NCBI RefSeq assembly: GCF_900607225.1
Contig: NZ_LR027842.1
Span: forward strand, 2,920,464-2,984,463
Length of the DNA: 64,000 bases
Direction of reading: 5' to 3'
Origin: [Pseudopropionibacterium] massiliense
GTDB taxonomy: Bacteria; Actinomycetota; Actinomycetes; Propionibacteriales; Propionibacteriaceae
Of this stretch, positions 34,321-42,170 are shown piece after piece. A program made the position numbers and the translations under genes. The first letter of the stretch is position 1. Every line of letters begins with the position of its first letter. The notes under the pieces were generated by a model. That model was not told the DNA's origin. It did not search any database and saw only the letters and a program-made list of their open reading frames with translations.

Positions 34321-34362
34321 ACCGTGGCGGCTGGTTCCGTGGAATGGGCCGGCCGCCACGGT
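34321..34362 (-). terminator. Hairpin after the 81-residue gene
   Basis: ACCGTGGCGGC (34321-34331) and GCCGCCACGGT (34352-34362) form a perfect 11-bp stem with a 20-base loop. It is followed on the minus strand by ATTTCG, 25 bp beyond the stop of the small gene at 34387. Confidence 0.5.
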
Positions 34363-34386
34363 GTTTCCTGCGCGCCGGGCGCGCGG

Positions 34387-34632
34387 TCAGTCGTCGAAAT
34401 CGTGTCCGGCGGCGTCGGCTTCCTCGATGAGGGCTGCCATTGCGTCGTCCTCCAGCAGATACGGGGCGATGGCCGCAAGGAAGGCGTCGAGTTCCGCCGG
34501 GGTTCCCTGGGCGGAGAACATGCTGCTCTCGGGGTCCATGCCGACCTCGGGCGCCAGGCCCCGGGAGATGAGCCAGTTCGCCACACCCGCCCAGAAGTAG
34601 CCGTTGGGTCGGTGTCCGCAATTCAGCCCCAT
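34387..34632 (-). CDS. Small acidic protein, unknown function
   Basis: The 81-residue protein begins MGLNCGHRPNGYFWAGVANW and ends in an acidic helix rich in Ala/Asp/Glu (ALIEEADAAGHDFDD). There is no signal peptide or membrane helix. No characterised family was recognised. Codon use is genome-like, and a perfect hairpin follows its stop, which supports expression. The ribosome site is weak (GGTGGGTGG). The cysteine-histidine pair near the start is too small for a zinc site on its own. Confidence 0.6.
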   Translation of the reverse strand: MGLNCGHRPNGYFWAGVANWLISRGLAPEVGMDPESSMFSAQGTPAELDAFLAAIAPYLLEDDAMAALIEEADAAGHDFDD

Positions 34633-34810
34633 CCACCCACCGCGTTCACGGATGGCCCCACCCCGGTAGATTGATCCCCGGGAAACACTGATTGATCATG
34701 TCGTGGCCGCGACTCCCGGGATCGGACGGCCTGGCCGATACCGGCCTCGTTCAGCGCTTCCCCGGGTTCCTGAACAATTGAAACAACCACAAGGCGAGAG
34801 GCGCGTCGAC

Positions 34811-36511
34811 ATGCAGCAGTCGGGATTCAAACTGGACACCGGTTCACGGAGAACCATCCTGGAGATCAGTTCCCGCGGCCGACTGGTGCTCACCAACCCG
34901 GTGTCGAACCGCGGCACCGCGTTCACCGACTCCGAGAGGGAGCAGCTCAACCTGGCGGGGTTGCTGACGAACCGGGTCTCCAGCATCGAGGAGCAGCTGC
35001 AACGAACCTACGGTCAGTTCAGCCGCTGCCCCTCCCCGCTGTCGAAGTTCATCTACCTGTCGCAGCTGCGGGACCGCAACGAGGTGCTGTACTACCGGCT
35101 GGTCAGCGAACACCTGGAGGAGATGCTCCCCATCGTCTACACCCCCACCATCGGGGAGGCCATCGAACGGTTCAGCCACGAGTACGTCGGCACCCGGGGC
35201 GTGTTCCTGTCCATCGACCATCCCGAACGCATCGAGGAGTCGCTGCTCAACTTCGAGCTGACCCCCGAGAACGTCGATCTGGTGGTGGTCACCGACTCCG
35301 AGGGCATCCTCGGCATCGGCGACCAGGGAATCGGCGGCATCCAGATCGCCATCGGGAAACTGGGGCTGTACACGGCCGCCGCGGGCATTCATCCGCAGCG
35401 CGCCATCCCGGTGGTCCTGGACGTCGGCACCGACAACCTGGGGCTGCTGCACAGCGACCGCTACCTGGGGGAGCGTCACGCCCGGGTCCGTGGCGAACAG
35501 TACGACGAGTTCATCGACCGTTTCGTGCAGGTGGTCACCAAGCTCTTCCCCAACGCGATGATCCACTGGGAGGACTTCGGTGTCGCCAACGCCCACCGAA
35601 TCCTGCAGCGCTACGCCACACAGATCTGCACCTTCAACGACGACATCCAGGGCACCGCCGCCGTCGTCCTGGCCGCCGTGATCGCGGCAGTGCGGCGCAC
35701 CGGGATCCCGCTGCGCAGGCACCGTTTCGTGATCTACGGCGCCGGGACCGCGGGCATCGGTATCGCCGACATGATCCAGGGTGCGCTCAGCGCGGCGGGC
35801 CGTGATCCGGGTCAGTTCTACGCCTTCAACCACAACGGGTTGATCATCGAGGACAGCCCCGGGACGCGGGAGTTCCAGAGCCCCTACGCGCGACCCCGTT
35901 CCGAGATCGACGGCTGGGAGGTCGCCGATCCGCATCGGGTGAACCTCCTGGAGACCGTCCGGAACGCCCACCCCACCATCCTCATCGGCACATCCGCACG
36001 CGGCGGGGCGTTCTCGGAGGAGGTGGTGCGGGAGATGCACTCGTACTGCGAACGTCCGGTGATCATGCCGCTGTCCAACCCCACCGACCGCTGCGAGGCC
36101 CGCCCCTCGGACCTGCTCGACTGGACCGACGGCAAGGCCCTGATCGCGACGGGCAGCCCGTTCGAGCCGGTGCGGCGCGGTTCCGTGCACCACACGATCG
36201 CCCAGGCCAACAACGCCCTCATCTTCCCGGGCCTCGGGCTGGGGGTGTCGGTGGTGCGGGCCAGGCTGGTCAGCGAGGAGATGATCTACGCGGCCGCCCA
36301 GGCGCTGGCCGGGCTCGTCAACGAGCACCAGCCGGGGGCGTCGCTGCTACCGACCATGCGCGACCTCCGGATGGTCGCGGCGACGGTGGCGAAGGCGGTC
36401 GCGGAGACCGCCGAATCCCAGGGCCTGGCCAGGCGCCCGCTGACCAACCCGATCCAGGACATCTACGAGCGCATGTGGAAGCCGGAATACCCGGAGCTGC
36501 GTATCGTGTGA
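34811..36511 (+). CDS. maeA: NAD-dependent malic enzyme
   Basis: This enzyme oxidatively decarboxylates malate to pyruvate, linking the C4 acids of propionate-type fermentation to pyruvate. The 566-residue length matches the large (SfcA-type) malic enzymes. Key motifs: VYTPTIGEAIERFSH (catalytic Tyr), ILGIGDQGIGGIQIAIGKL near 165, WEDFGVANAHRIL near 250, the metal site FNDDIQGTAAVVLAA near 275, GAGTAGIGIADMI for NAD binding near 315, and MPLSNPTDRCEA near 415. The ATG at 34811 (MQQSGFKLDTG) was chosen. A longer ORF from 34703 adds an unconserved basic stretch. The ribosome site is weak. Confidence 0.95.
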   Translation: MQQSGFKLDTGSRRTILEISSRGRLVLTNPVSNRGTAFTDSEREQLNLAGLLTNRVSSIEEQLQRTYGQFSRCPSPLSKFIYLSQLRDRNEVLYYRLVSEHLEEMLPIVYTPTIGEAIERFSHEYVGTRGVFLSIDHPERIEESLLNFELTPENVDLVVVTDSEGILGIGDQGIGGIQIAIGKLGLYTAAAGIHPQRAIPVVLDVGTDNLGLLHSDRYLGERHARVRGEQYDEFIDRFVQVVTKLFPNAMIHWEDFGVANAHRILQRYATQICTFNDDIQGTAAVVLAAVIAAVRRTGIPLRRHRFVIYGAGTAGIGIADMIQGALSAAGRDPGQFYAFNHNGLIIEDSPGTREFQSPYARPRSEIDGWEVADPHRVNLLETVRNAHPTILIGTSARGGAFSEEVVREMHSYCERPVIMPLSNPTDRCEARPSDLLDWTDGKALIATGSPFEPVRRGSVHHTIAQANNALIFPGLGLGVSVVRARLVSEEMIYAAAQALAGLVNEHQPGASLLPTMRDLRMVAATVAKAVAETAESQGLARRPLTNPIQDIYERMWKPEYPELRIV

Positions 36512-36591
36512 ACCGCCCCCGGGGTCCTCGCGCTTCGGCAGCCAACGCCCGGGCCGGGTCGTCGTGCTGGAGTTTCTCCCTGCCATCCGGG

Positions 36592-36732
36592 GAGGCTTAT
36601 GCGCAGGATGCTGGTTGAGCCAGCTCGTGAGCACCAGCGAACGGCTGTGTCGAAACCACCAGAGCCCGCCGCAATTCCCAGGACACGACCACCGGAGGAT
36701 TGCGCTGGCCGGTGCCCCCGTGAATAAGCCTC
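36592..36732 (-). repeat. Family B element 1 (141 bp, contains a family A unit)
   Basis: It is bounded by GAGGCTTAT at 36592 and GTGAATAAGCCTC at 36720-36732. A family A unit (about 36608-36660) lies inside. It is in the opposite orientation to the elements at 38075 and 38523. It lies between malic enzyme and a lipoprotein on the same strand, one of the two copies not at a convergent junction. The rest of the 36512-36934 gap holds no recognisable gene. Confidence 0.75.
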
Positions 36733-36934
36733 AAGGAGTTGTGGACGAACCGAGTGACGCCCTTCTACCTCGGTGGGAAAACCGACGCCCGGATCCTCGG
36801 CGACAGGTCGAGAAGAACCGATCGGCGTTCCCGGTTCGATCAGTCGACCTGCTCGAACCGGCAATCGCGAATTGAATCAGGAGTATTCTGCGCCCACACC
36901 ACCAGGTGGGTCATCACAATCACAGGAGAACACG

Positions 36935-37624
36935 GTGTCCCCGCTCTCATCCGTTCACCGACAGGCTGCCGCACTGGGCGCGACACTGATATCGACACTT
37001 CTCCCATTGACCGGTTGCACGATCCATGCAAGCGCTCCCCCACCCGCGACGACGAACGCTCCCGCGGACCGCAGAACGATCACCAGCACGGAAGGAATCG
37101 ACGGTCCCGCCACGCGCACCCCCGAAACACACGACACCCAGGCACGGAAACCCGCGATCCCCACGGCCGGGACGACGAAACCGAGCAGCTCGGGAATCTA
37201 CCCGGGCGCAGGCGGTCCCCGACCCGCACACGCCACCCTCATCACAGCGGTCTATCCACTGGAAGGAGTCGCATCCGTTCCCATCATGGCCGTCATCAAA
37301 ACTCCCTCGGGAAACATCGGCTGCGAGATCACTCCGGATTACGCCGGTTGCGGAATCCAGAGCTACAAAGCAGATCAGCCGTACGGCAGCGACAATGGAA
37401 TACCGCGATGGTGGGTTCCCATCGATGGATCTGTCGAAAAAGTGGAGGCAGTGCGGCACCACTTGTTCTCAGACCCCGACCGCGAACCACAGGTGGTCCC
37501 CTATGGCGCCGCCGTTTACTACGAGAAGTATGTGTGCGCTTCCGAGGAGAACGGGCTGACCTGCTGGAACACCGAAACCGGCCACGGCGCCTTCATGAAT
37601 CGCGACGGGGTCACCACTTTCTGA
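36935..37624 (+). CDS. Secreted lipoprotein, paralog of the gene at 48545
   Basis: The 229-residue lipoprotein (lipobox LTGC near residue 28) has a Thr/Ser/Pro linker, then IYPGAGGPRPAHATLITAVY, NIGCEITPDYAGCGI, ADQPYGSD, PRWWVPI and a C-terminal ENGLTCWNTETGHGAFMNRD. The four Cys in the mature part probably make two disulfides. The same order of motifs occurs in the gene at 48545-49192, so the two are paralogs. The start is GTG 36935 after AGGAG. A longer ORF reaching back into the repeat element was rejected. The function is unknown. Similar proteins appear in actinobacterial cell envelopes. Confidence 0.78.
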   Translation: MSPLSSVHRQAAALGATLISTLLPLTGCTIHASAPPPATTNAPADRRTITSTEGIDGPATRTPETHDTQARKPAIPTAGTTKPSSSGIYPGAGGPRPAHATLITAVYPLEGVASVPIMAVIKTPSGNIGCEITPDYAGCGIQSYKADQPYGSDNGIPRWWVPIDGSVEKVEAVRHHLFSDPDREPQVVPYGAAVYYEKYVCASEENGLTCWNTETGHGAFMNRDGVTTF

Positions 37625-37834
37625 CCCGAGCCACCGCGCAGCCGACGGGCGCCACGACAGATCGAAGGAAGACCCTCCCCGACCCCTGTGCGGCATCCGC
37701 GCGGGGGAAGGCTACCGGGATGGTTCCGCCCCGACGGGCGCCGTTATGCTTGGGGGTGCCGGGTAGGTTGCCCGACGAGGGGTCCGTGGTGGTGTGAGCC
37801 GCTGCGAGACCTCCGGTCGTGTCGTCTCCCCTAG

Positions 37835-37970
37835 GGAGCGCTCGCAGGGGGTTTGACTAGGTGTTTTACTCCCTGACAACTCAAGAGTGGTGTGTTGTGG
37901 AGCCCCGCGAGGCGGAGCGCTCGCAGGGGCTGGTAAAGTTCCTTGTCAGGACCGCCTTCCGAGGCGAGCC
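37835..37970 (+). other. Possible CRISPR leader
   Basis: This non-coding stretch lies just upstream of the CRISPR-like repeats. It contains two copies of GGAGCGCTCGCAGGGG (37835-37850, 37914-37929) 79 bp apart, each followed by a more AT-rich block. Leaders are known to sit at this position, but no cas gene is adjacent, so this is inference. The sequence from 37625 to 37834 shows no gene. Confidence 0.35.
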
Positions 37971-38079
37971 ATTGTTCCGGTCTTCCAGACCGGACTTCAT
38001 TGAGACTCCATGTCCGGATTCGATTTACGTTTCGCACGTACGAATTGTTCCGGTCTTCCAGACCGGACTTCATTGAGGC
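37971..38079 (+). CRISPR. Two-repeat CRISPR remnant with one spacer
   Basis: A 34-base block is repeated exactly at 37971-38004 and 38044-38077, a period of 73 bases, which fits a 36-base repeat plus 37-base spacer (38007-38043). The repeat contains the stem CCGGTCT-TCC-AGACCGG and ends ATTGAG(A/G)C, as CRISPR repeats do. The last bases of the second copy coincide with the start of family B element 2, so the element may have cut the array off. No cas genes are in the window. Confidence 0.6.
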
Positions 38080-38305
38080 TTATTCACAGGCAGGGCACCG
38101 GTCAACCCAATCCTCTGGTCAGGGGATGCAGCTGAGGTGTGAAAGTCGCTTGAGCCGGCCTGCCCGCTCTGCGAGTAGGCCGTGTCGATATCCCTGGCGG
38201 TCGCATCCAAGGAGGAGTTGCGGCGGGTTCTGGTGGTTTCGACTCGGACTGCTCCCTCGTCGCGGTCCGGCTCAACCAGCTTCGGAGACGCCGTGAGCAA
38301 GCCTC
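38075..38305 (+). repeat. Family B element 2 (231 bp, contains family A units)
   Basis: Terminal inverted repeats are GAGGCTTATTCAC (38075-38087) and GTGAGCAAGCCTC (38293-38305). It holds a diverged forward and an inverted family A unit (about 38146-38192 and 38232-38285). It abuts the CRISPR remnant on the left and a family C repeat on the right. Confidence 0.75.
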
Positions 38306-38325
38306 AGTTCATCCGTCACACCAGC

Positions 38326-38472
38326 GGTTCGCTGGCCTTACCAATGTTTTGCTGGGCTTGTTCATGTTTGCTGGCCTCACAGCGCAGGCAAACATGAACA
38401 AGCCCAGCAAAACAGGATCAGAGCCAGCAAAACAGGATCAGAGCCAGCAAAACACCGATAAGGCCAGCAAAC
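38326..38472 (+). repeat. Family C repeat with expanded inverted units
   Basis: Two forward 20-bp units are followed by the 28-bp core and then by four inverted units. Two of these (AGGATCAGAGCCAGCAAAAC) are identical and adjacent, which suggests recent tandem expansion. It lies in the long interval between convergent genes. Confidence 0.85.
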
Positions 38473-38522
38473 CCTCACGAAGAAAAGCAAGAAACAAAAG
38501 GAGACCAACCCGGCCAACCCTG

Positions 38523-38749
38523 GAGGCTTGTTCACAGGCGGGGGGATGGCCAGCGCAACCCTCTGGTGGTCGCGTCCCGGAGTTGCGGCGGACCTTGGTG
38601 GTTTCGACACGGACTGCCCCTTCGTCGCGGTCCGGCTCAACCAGCTTCGTAGTCCGCGTGGCGGGCACGTCCACGAGCGATACGTTCTTTCACCTGCTCC
38701 CCGTCGCGGTCCGGCCCAACCAGCTTCGGAGAGGCCGTGAACAAGCCTC
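38523..38749 (+). repeat. Family B element 3 (227 bp, contains a family A unit)
   Basis: Terminal inverted repeats are GAGGCTTGTTCAC (38523-38535) and GTGAACAAGCCTC (38737-38749), a perfect 13-bp pair. It contains an inverted family A unit (about 38597-38649) and a partial copy (about 38702-38731). It is the best-preserved element. The following sequence to 38973 shows no gene. Confidence 0.8.
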
Positions 38750-38973
38750 ATTGCACTGGGCGCCGCGGAGATCAGCCCCGCCTCACCGCCCCGCAGGTGC
38801 TGCCCTGCGGGGCGTTCGCACATACCGCGAGAACCACGGGTGGACCTCCGAGCAGAACGGCCCGACCCGCCGGCACACACCGGCATCGACTGCGAAACCT
38901 TCGCGGGACGCGACGGCACGTCCTGCTCCGCCCCGGGGAGGACGATGCCGCCCCTGAGATCACCCGGAGTTCC

Positions 38974-39381
38974 TCATTCCGTCGTTTCATCCGTCTGGTC
39001 GCGAAGGTACTCCGTTGCCGCCTGGTCCCCGAGGTACGCACCGTACAAGACGGTACCGACAACGGCCATGACAATCGTGTAGAAGCCCGTCGTCGCAATC
39101 TGATAAGAAAAGTAAGGGACCATCACCCACACGGAGGAAAGGTAGGAGACCAGACCCGCAATCTGGACGTACTTGGCAGCCTGGACATGCGCCACGTGCC
39201 ACGCCTCTCGGCTTGCCATGGTGCTGACCGTCCGAATACCGATCTTCTCCCCCCGCTTGAAATTTCTACCGCGGATATAGCGCGCCAGTACGATCATGAA
39301 CCACCCCGCAAAGATCATGACCCCGGCCAGGACGACCCGACTCACCCACTCCACGATCACCAGATCCTCTTCGGGGTTCAC
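38974..39381 (-). CDS. SdpI-family-like membrane protein
   Basis: The 135-residue protein has three to four predicted helices. Its signature resembles the SdpI/YhfL group: GEKIGIRTVSTMASREAWHVAH near residue 40, usually I-G-I-R-T-x2-T-x-x-S-x-x-x-W-x2-(A/G)H. SdpI gives immunity to the SdpC toxin in Bacillus, but most actinobacterial relatives have unknown roles. GTG 39381 is preceded by GAGAGGAGG and was chosen over the ORF start at 39429. It is an isolated gene in a repeat-rich region. Confidence 0.7.
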   Translation of the reverse strand: MNPEEDLVIVEWVSRVVLAGVMIFAGWFMIVLARYIRGRNFKRGEKIGIRTVSTMASREAWHVAHVQAAKYVQIAGLVSYLSSVWVMVPYFSYQIATTGFYTIVMAVVGTVLYGAYLGDQAATEYLRDQTDETTE

Positions 39382-39451
39382 CGCACCTCCTCTCCTGCCA
39401 CCCGGTGGCGGCCTAGCCCACTGGATCACGGGGCCACCGCCCCGGGACCAG

Positions 39452-39474
39452 GTCCGTCGGAGGATCCGACGGAC
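39452..39474. terminator. Perfect 10-bp hairpin
   Basis: GTCCGTCGGA (39452-39461), GGA loop, TCCGACGGAC (39465-39474), followed on the plus strand by a T-rich stretch (TTGATTATTTT). It is upstream of the SdpI-like gene. No gene ends here on the plus strand, so it may belong to an unannotated transcript. Confidence 0.4.
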
Positions 39475-39572
39475 AGTAGTTGATTATTTTACTAAATCGT
39501 GTTGTGCGTTGAAAAATGTGCATTTACGAAGGTGTGGAACCACCACACGGACGAGTTCGCGAACCCACATTC

Positions 39573-39618
39573 ACGCTGTGCTGAACTTTCGTTAACAAAC
39601 GAAAGTTCAGCACAGCGT
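39573..39618. repeat. 21-bp perfect inverted repeat with 4-base loop
   Basis: Arms 39573-39593 and 39598-39618 are perfectly complementary over 21 bp with an AACA loop; the arm core is GAACTTTCGTT. It lies in the 598-bp gap between the SdpI-like gene and the drug exporter, in a low-GC pocket that also contains GTTCGCGAAC and GTGTGG/CCACAC. No gene is convincing in this gap (a weak ORF with a good ribosome site starts at 39657). Confidence 0.8.
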
Positions 39619-39946
39619 CCTCTATGTTGATTTTCAACCGCAAGAGGAGGCCGAAAATGATTCCTCCACCTCTCAGGGATAGACTATCGGGCATCAGGTT
39701 CTCGCCACGAGGAAAACAAGAAGGAAACCTTCGGGACGGCTTCGGAATTGCTGCACCCACGCCACCCGAGGCCTTCCCTCCCTCCAACCGGGCACCTGTG
39801 GGTCGACCCATCGAGACCCCGGATGGATCCGCTCCCTCTCGAGCCGGGTCCACCCGACTTCCACACGGCGGTGCCCCGGCGGCCGACCGGCCGCCGGGAC
39901 ACCGTGATCCACACCCCGAGCCCTCGGACGACCCGCCACCGCTTTG

Positions 39947-39968
39947 TTACCGACCATTTGGTCGGTAA
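39947..39968 (+). promoter_or_regulatory. TetR-type operator of the drug exporter
   Basis: TTACCGACCA-TT-TGGTCGGTAA is a perfect 22-bp inverted repeat ending 11 bases before the exporter ATG. TetR repressors of efflux pumps bind such sites. The TetR gene lies directly downstream of the exporter in convergent orientation. Confidence 0.75.
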
Positions 39969-39979
39969 GGTGTGTGGAC

Positions 39980-41518
39980 ATGACTTCCTCCCGCACCGCC
40001 CCCGCCGCGACCGGCCGTTCCTGGGCAGCCCTCGGCGTCCTCACCCTGGCCGTCATGCTGCTGGCGATCGACGGCACCGTGCTGACCCTGGCCATTCCCG
40101 CCCTGACCGCCGACCTGGCGCCGAGCGCGTCGCAGATCCTGTGGATCGGCGACATCTACTCGTTCACGCTCTCGGGCCTGCTCGTGGTGATGGGCAACCT
40201 GGCCGACCGCATCGGCCGCAAACGCCTCCTGATGATCGGCTCGGTCGGTTTCGGGTTGTCATCGCTGCTGGCGGCGTTCGCCACCTCCCCCGAGCTGCTG
40301 ATCGCGGCCCGGGCCCTGCTGGGGATCAGCGGCGCGACGATCATGCCGTCGACGCTGGCCATCATCCGTTCGCTGTTCCCGGACAAACAGCAGCGCACAC
40401 GGGCCATCGCCATCTGGTCGGCGGGCACGATGGCCGGGGCCGCCATCGGACCGATCATCGGCGGGGCGCTCCTGGAGCACTTCCCGTGGGGCAGCGTCTT
40501 CCTCATCAACGTCCCCGTCATGATCCTGGTGGTCGCCGGCGGGTTGTGGTTGCTGCCGGAGTCGCGCAACCCCGGGAAGGGACGGATCGACCTGTTGTCG
40601 GCGGTGTTGTCGATGGTGGCCATCGTCTCGCTGGTGCAGGCCGTCAAGGAGGTCTTCTCCGCCGGCCCCACCCCCACCGCGGTGGTCGCGCTCGCCCTCG
40701 GGCTGGTGACGGGCTGGTGGTTCCTGCGCCGGCAACGCTCCCTCACCACCCCGCTGATCGACATCTCCCTGTTCCGGAACCGCGCCTTCACCGCGGCCGT
40801 GACCGCCGACACGGTGACCATCTTCGCCTTCGTCGGGTTGCTGTTCTTCTTCTCCCAGTACCTCCAGCTCGTGCGCGGGCTCAGCCCCCTCCAGGCCGGG
40901 TTGCTGGAACTCTCGGGGACGGTGGCCGCGATCGTGGTGGTCGCCTTCACGGGGATCGCCGTGCGCAGGCTCGGCACCGGCGGCGCGATCAGCGCCGGGC
41001 TCGGGCTGGGCAGCGTCGGCCTGGTGATCCTGGTGTTCGCCGAGTCCGCGACGGGGCTGGTCGGGATCATCATCGCCTTCGCGCTGGTGGGTTTCGGCAT
41101 CGGATTGTCGATGACCCTCAACACCGACGCCATCGTCGGGGCGGTGCCCGCCGAACGCGCCGGGGCGGCGTCGTCGATAGCCGAGACCGCCTACGAACTC
41201 GGCACGGCCCTGGGGATCGCGCTCCTCGGGTCCGTCCACACCGCCCTGTACCGCGCCGCCCTGCCGCCCGACACCGGCCCGGAGCTCCGCGAGTCGCTGG
41301 CCTCGGCCATCTCGCAACTGGGCCCGGCCGATCCCGCCCTGGCCGGGGCGCGGCACACCTTCACCACGGCGATGCAGTGGACCTCGGCGGGCGCCGCGGT
41401 CCTGCTGGCGGCGACCGCCGTTCTCGCCTGGTTCACCATCCCCCGCACCACCCCGTCAGATGAGGAGGCCATCCCCGATGAAGCACCCCGGACCGACGTG
41501 GAAAGCTCAGTCCGGTAG
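39980..41518 (+). CDS. DHA2-family MFS multidrug exporter
   Basis: The 512-residue antiporter of the 14-helix QacA/EmrB group exports cationic or hydrophobic drugs with proton exchange. Support: LLAIDGTVLTLAIPAL in helix 1 (motif D1), GNLADRIGRKRLL (motif A, loop 2-3), GISGATIMPSTLAIIRSLF in helix 4 and AGTMAGAAIGPIIGG (motif C, helix 5). The start MTSSRTAP was chosen, just behind a perfect TetR operator. Its last codons overlap the convergent tetR gene by 12 bp. Expression should rise when the regulator is released by ligand. Confidence 0.93.
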   Translation: MTSSRTAPAATGRSWAALGVLTLAVMLLAIDGTVLTLAIPALTADLAPSASQILWIGDIYSFTLSGLLVVMGNLADRIGRKRLLMIGSVGFGLSSLLAAFATSPELLIAARALLGISGATIMPSTLAIIRSLFPDKQQRTRAIAIWSAGTMAGAAIGPIIGGALLEHFPWGSVFLINVPVMILVVAGGLWLLPESRNPGKGRIDLLSAVLSMVAIVSLVQAVKEVFSAGPTPTAVVALALGLVTGWWFLRRQRSLTTPLIDISLFRNRAFTAAVTADTVTIFAFVGLLFFFSQYLQLVRGLSPLQAGLLELSGTVAAIVVVAFTGIAVRRLGTGGAISAGLGLGSVGLVILVFAESATGLVGIIIAFALVGFGIGLSMTLNTDAIVGAVPAERAGAASSIAETAYELGTALGIALLGSVHTALYRAALPPDTGPELRESLASAISQLGPADPALAGARHTFTTAMQWTSAGAAVLLAATAVLAWFTIPRTTPSDEEAIPDEAPRTDVESSVR

Positions 41519-42079
41519 CGCATCGCCCTCGGTCAGGGACAGCAGCAGCTCCCTGCCCTCGGCCAGGCTGGCCTGCGTCTCCTCGCCGTAGCAGACTGCC
41601 ATCGCGAGCCCCTCGGCGGCGCGACGCACCACCAGGACCCGCTGCGGGGACAGGCCGTCGGCCGCCAGGTTCTCGGCCCACCACGCGGCGTCCCGCTCCG
41701 AGACCTCGATGGCCTCCGGGAACTCGAACACCCCCGCCCACACCGGGGTCGGGGAGAAGTACCGCAGCACCTCCTCCGATCCCGAACAGAGTGCCCTGAC
41801 ATAGGCGCGCAGCAGCCTCCCGGGACGCTCGTCCGAGGCGTCGAGATGCCGCATCACGGCCTCCCGGAGGGTGGCCACCACGTCCTCCATGAGGGCGACG
41901 ATGAGCTGTTCCCGGTTCGCGAAGTGATGGAGCAGACCGCTCTTGGACACCCCGGCCACCTCGGCGATCCGGGCCAGCGAAGCGCCCGTCCCCCGCTCCG
42001 CGAGCACCTCGGCGGCGGCCTTGAGCACCGCCGCGCGGGTGCGTTCGGCGTTGCGGGTGTGGTGGCCGTCCCGGGTCAT
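41507..42079 (-). CDS. TetR-family repressor of the drug exporter
   Basis: The 190-residue protein has an N-terminal helix-turn-helix (ARIAEVAGVSKSGLLHHFANREQL, about residues 38-61) and a helical ligand domain. It is convergent with the exporter and overlaps it by 12 bp, while the only strong TetR-type palindrome nearby lies before the exporter gene. It is therefore the most likely repressor, but its own promoter region has no such palindrome, so autoregulation is not evident. The ligand is unknown. Confidence 0.9.
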   Translation of the reverse strand: MTRDGHHTRNAERTRAAVLKAAAEVLAERGTGASLARIAEVAGVSKSGLLHHFANREQLIVALMEDVVATLREAVMRHLDASDERPGRLLRAYVRALCSGSEEVLRYFSPTPVWAGVFEFPEAIEVSERDAAWWAENLAADGLSPQRVLVVRRAAEGLAMAVCYGEETQASLAEGRELLLSLTEGDALPD

Positions 42080-42170
42080 GGGCTCACCCTACTGGAGGCC
42101 GCGCGTGTCGCGGGCCGGGGCGGATTCACATCCGTCCCGGCCCGCGAGACGGTTCCCCCGTGGGATGTCG

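Noticed and set aside
38323-38472. Family C block at 38326 as a CRISPR array
   Set aside because: Units are 20 bp with no spacers and occur in both orientations around a core, unlike a CRISPR array.
39657-39968. Plus-strand ORF starting MIPPPLRDRLSG with a good ribosome site
   Set aside because: It ends inside the exporter operator and its composition is Pro/Arg-rich with no recognisable domain.
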